A stretch of DNA of 64,000 nucleotides. Source: Lamellibrachia columna. Its lineage: Eukaryota; Annelida; Polychaeta; Sabellida; Siboglinidae. The position numbers and the translations under genes are program-made. Of the stretch, positions 61,373-64,000 are shown in pieces. The notes beneath the pieces are model-generated. The model was not told where the DNA came from, did no database searches, and saw only the letters and a list, made by a program, of their open reading frames with translations. Numbering within the stretch: the stretch's first letter is position 1; every line of letters starts with the position of its first letter. The DNA is taken from assembly GCA_963662155.1 (NCBI GenBank), contig OY759274.1, forward strand, positions 18,991,060-19,055,059. The letters are read 5' to 3'.

Positions 61373-63343
61373 CTGAAACCAGACATATTGTAATCACAAA
61401 GAAATATTTAATGGTTAAACAGAAATATATGTAATATAATCCTGTTAATAGCACATAACTCAATGAATGTAATAATTTATTTTCATATTGCAATTATGCA
61501 AATATAATGTTTTTTAATATATACAAAATACACAAAATATAAACAAACAAAATTAGCTGCATCAAAGTAATGTCTAAACAACAACATTTGCTGTCACAAC
61601 CACTGCCATGCACACACGCACGCACGCACGCGTGCACACAGGGAGAGAGACATACAGACAGACAGAGATACATCTACCAGTATATTGTGTTGAATTTTGA
61701 GGCCACTGTTTTTATTATATGATGCCACCCCCATTCAACCCCCGACTGACCTGCATGGTGCACTTGCCCCGACTGACCTGCATGGTGCACTTGCCCCGAC
61801 TGACCTGCATGGTGCACTTGCCCCGACTGACCTGCATGGTGCACTTGCCCCGACTGACCTGCATGGTGCACTTGCCCCGACTGACCTGCATGGTGCACTT
61901 GCCCCGACTGACCTGCATGGTGCACTAGCCCCGACTGACCTGCATGGTGCACTTGCCCCGACTGACCTGCATGGTGCACTAGCCCCGACTGACCTGCATG
62001 GTGCACTTGCCCCGACTGACCTGCATGGTGCACTTGCCCCGACTGACCTGCATGGTGCACTTGCCCCGACTGACCTGCATGGTGCACTTGCCCCGACTGA
62101 CCTGCATGGTGCACTAGCCCCGATTGACCTGCATGGTGCACTTGCCCCGACTGACCTGCATGGTGCACTTGCCCCGACTGACCTGCATGGTGCACTAGCC
62201 CCGACTGACCTGCATGGTGCACTTGCCCCGACTGACCTGCATGGTGCACTAGCCCCGACTCACCTGCATGGTGCACTTGCCCCGACTGACCTGCATGGTG
62301 CACTTGCCCCGACTGACCTGCATGGTGCACTAGCCCCGACTGACCTGCATGGTGCACTTGCCCCGACTGACCTGCATGGTGCACTTGCCCCGACTGACCT
62401 GCATGGTGCACTTGCCCTGACTGACCTGCATGGTGGACTTGCCCGGACTGACCTGCATGGTGCACTTGCCCCGACTGACCTGCATGGTGCACTTGCCCCG
62501 ACTGACCTGCATGGTACACTTGCCCCGACTGACCTGCATGGTGCACTTGCCCCGACTGACCTGCATGGTGCACTGGCCCCGACTGACCTGCATGGTGCAC
62601 TTGCCCCGACTAACCTGCATGGTGCACTAGCCCCGACTGACCTGCATGGTGCACTAGCCCCGACTGACCTGCATGGTGCACTTGCCCCGACTGACCTGCA
62701 TGGTGCACTTGCCTCGACTGACCTGCATGGTGCACTTGCCTCGACTGACCTGCATGGTGGACTTGCCCGGACTGACCTGCATGGTGCACTTGCCCCGACT
62801 GACCTGCATGGTGCACTTGCCCCGACTGACCTGCATGGTACACTTGCCCCGACTGACCTGCATGGTGGACTTGCCCGGACTGACCTGCATGGTGCACTTG
62901 CCCCGACTGACCTGCATGGTGCACTTGCCCCGACTGACCTGCATGGTACACTTGCCCCGACTGACCTGCATGGTGCACTTGCCCCGACTGACCTGCATGG
63001 TGCACTTGCCCCGACTGACCTGCATGGTGCACTTGCCCCGACTAACCTGCATGGTGCACTAGCCCCGACTGACCTGCATGGTGCACTTGCCCCGACTGAC
63101 CTGCATGGTGCACTAGCCCCGACTGACCTGCATGGTGCACTTGCCCCGACTGACCTGCATGGTGCACTTGCCCCGACTGACCTGCATGGTGCACTTGCCC
63201 CGACTGACCTGCATGGTGGACTTGCCCGGACTGACCTGCATGGTGCACTTGCCCCGACTGACCTGCATGGTGCACTTGCCCCGACTGACCTGCATGGTGC
63301 ACTTGCCCCGACTGACCTGCATGGTACACTTGCCCCGACTGAC
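61373..63343 (-). other. Intron of the TBCK-like gene, mostly one 27-bp minisatellite
   Basis: 1,971-nt intron. Its first 1.6 kb (right part) is entirely the 27-bp array; the last 0.37 kb before the acceptor is ordinary AT-rich sequence with a small CGCA/GA tract near 61615-61670. Confidence 0.8.
61738..63343 (-). repeat. 27-bp minisatellite made of exon end plus 5' splice site, about 60 copies
   Basis: On the minus strand the unit is GTCAGTCGGGGCAAGTGCACCATGCAG (written in pieces: GTCAGTCGGGG, CAAGTGCACC, ATGCAG). The same CGGGGCAAGTGCACCATGCAG ends the TBCK exon. Every unit therefore repeats the last 21 bases of the exon and a new CAG|GTCAGT donor. There are no length changes: the phase is constant over 1.6 kb. 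Variants include GGGGCTAGTG (creates TAG in the TBCK frame), CCGGGCAAGTCC, CAG|GTTAGT, and one CAG|GTGAGT at about 62264. Variant order repeats in blocks, showing higher-order duplication. Confidence 0.95.
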
Positions 63344-63503
63344 CTGCATGGTGCACTTGCCCCGACTGCCCACCACAGCCTTCACCTGCACTTTGTGGGA
63401 GTTGAGAATGTGGACGGAGGGAGAGGGCTGCAACTGTCCGTCAGGGCTGAAGGCATTCTCAAAGGGGATGTTGATGCTGCTCGGAACTGTGCCGCGCATG
63501 AAG
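63344..63503 (-). CDS. TBCK: TBCK-like protein, penultimate coding exon (rhodanese domain)
   Basis: Acceptor CCCACTCCCAG. One base completes a split codon, then 53 codons: FMRGTVPSSINIPFENAFS, PDGQLQPSPSVHIL, KVQVKAVVGSRGKCTMQ, ending CAG|GTCAGT. The core FxRG.VP.SINIPF and VVG.RGK are rhodanese-fold signatures as placed in TBCK. Joined to the last exon it reads VVGSRGKCTMQ-FANALVQLGY with no gap relative to the family, which supports use of the first donor. No catalytic cysteine loop of active rhodaneses is evident, as expected for a TBCK-type domain. Confidence 0.82.
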
Positions 63504-63747
63504 CTGGGAGTGGGTTAAGGACAGTGAGATCAGAAGTCAAATACAACACAAATGTCAGCATTGGTGAAGGATATGTAGGTGGAATATGAGAAAGTTCTCA
63601 ATCTCACAGAGGACGTTAGGTAAATGGAACAATGGAAAAAATTATCTACTGATAATAGTTATCTACTGTAAATAGTCATAGTGTGAACATAATGAGAATA
63701 AAATTTTGAGATATCTGATAAGGGCGAGCTATACACAGATTGGACTC

Positions 63748-63792
63748 TTATTGGACTCTCGATAAGCAAATGGCTTCCTTGTCCACTTGCCA
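63748..63792 (+). mobile_element. CR1 3'-UTR scrap
   Basis: TTGGACTCTCGATAAGCAAA then TGGCTTCCTTGTCCACTTGC equals the CR1 3' UTR just before its hairpin, in the + sense. TTGGACTCT is doubled at its left. It stops at the SINE boundary. Confidence 0.75.
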
Positions 63793-63793
63793 G

Positions 63794-63930
63794 CTTTCTA
63801 ATAAAGGTAACTTCTTACATAGCTCATTGTCCAGTCCTTAGGACTGTTCAAAGCACTACACACTTCACATCTGTTCACTCTAATGCCAAGTAGACTTCTC
63901 TGGGAAGCATTCAGCCATGCTGTGTTACTG
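63794..63930 (-). mobile_element. SINE copy 2 (body and tail, inverted)
   Basis: On the minus strand: GCTGAATGCTTCCCAGAGAA, TTGGCATTAGAGTGAACAG, GTGAAGTG, GCTTTGAACAGTCCTAAGGA and GAGCTATGTAAGAAG. It is collinear with the body of the SINE at 40004-40325. The head would lie at or beyond about 63940-64000 and is not recognisable. Confidence 0.75.
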
Positions 63931-64000
63931 TGTCCCTCAATGCAATGTGCTGGACAGGGAAATTAGAAAATGAGTGCGCTGAGAGGGAGAGAAAGAGGGG

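Noticed and set aside
61697..63589. A 630-codon plus-strand frame of TDLHGALAP repeats, and QVHHAGQSG / MVHLPRLTC frames
   Set aside because: They are shadows of the 27-bp intronic minisatellite, which is open in several frames because 27 is divisible by three. The frame lies antisense to the TBCK-like exon and has no other support.

Overview
This is intron-rich, repeat-dense animal nuclear DNA. GT-AG exons, polyadenylation signals, non-LTR (CR1-like), Gypsy, hAT and MITE remnants, tRNA-headed SINEs and very long TG/TGCG/TA/CT microsatellites all point to a bilaterian invertebrate. I favour a lophotrochozoan such as a mollusc, but the sequence does not prove this. No bacterial-type operons, CRISPR arrays or rRNA genes are visible.

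Layout. (1) About 0.9-19.0 kb holds three tandem copies of a 5.7-6.5 kb unit (A, B, C). Each carries two kelch-repeat exons in the + sense. Every copy is broken in at least one exon, and each ends in a different microsatellite. A 31-bp minisatellite follows copy C. (2) 20.6-21.9 kb is a 5'-truncated CR1-type retrotransposon whose 378-residue protein is identical to the C-terminus of the intact copy at 51.5-54.5 kb. (3) 27.3-29.6 kb is a two-exon minus-strand gene for an ankyrin/SOCS-box protein resembling ASB17. (4) 31.5-35.8 kb holds a 23-bp minisatellite, three LINE reverse-transcriptase remnants and a nested VNTR grown inside one of them. (5) 36.2-47.5 kb is a three-exon + strand gene for a small secreted, KR-processed, six-cysteine peptide precursor. 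Its introns hold a (CAG)n tract, SINEs, LINE pieces and a MITE. (6) 47.7-58.4 kb is a transposon graveyard: pogo-like MITEs, an old CR1 copy split by a MITE with an exact 8-bp duplication, Gypsy fragments, the intact CR1 inserted into a Gypsy protease, and a 2.2-kb hAT element with TIRs. (7) 58.8-60.5 kb has two arrays of one 57-bp repeat. (8) 61.2-63.5 kb contains the last two coding exons (minus strand) of a TBCK-like gene, encoding the C-terminal half of its rhodanese-like domain.

The most striking structure is in (8). The intron between the two TBCK exons begins with about 60 perfect-length copies of a 27-bp unit. The unit is a copy of the exon's own last codons plus its 5' splice site, so dozens of equivalent in-phase donor sites stand in a row. 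A weaker version of the same thing, a repeat seeded at an exon-donor boundary, follows the kelch exon in the 5'-end triplication.

The host genes here (kelch fragments, ASB-like, secreted peptide, TBCK-like) show no evident functional link; they are neighbours on a eukaryotic chromosome. All assignments come from reading translations, splice sites and repeats by eye, with no database search.
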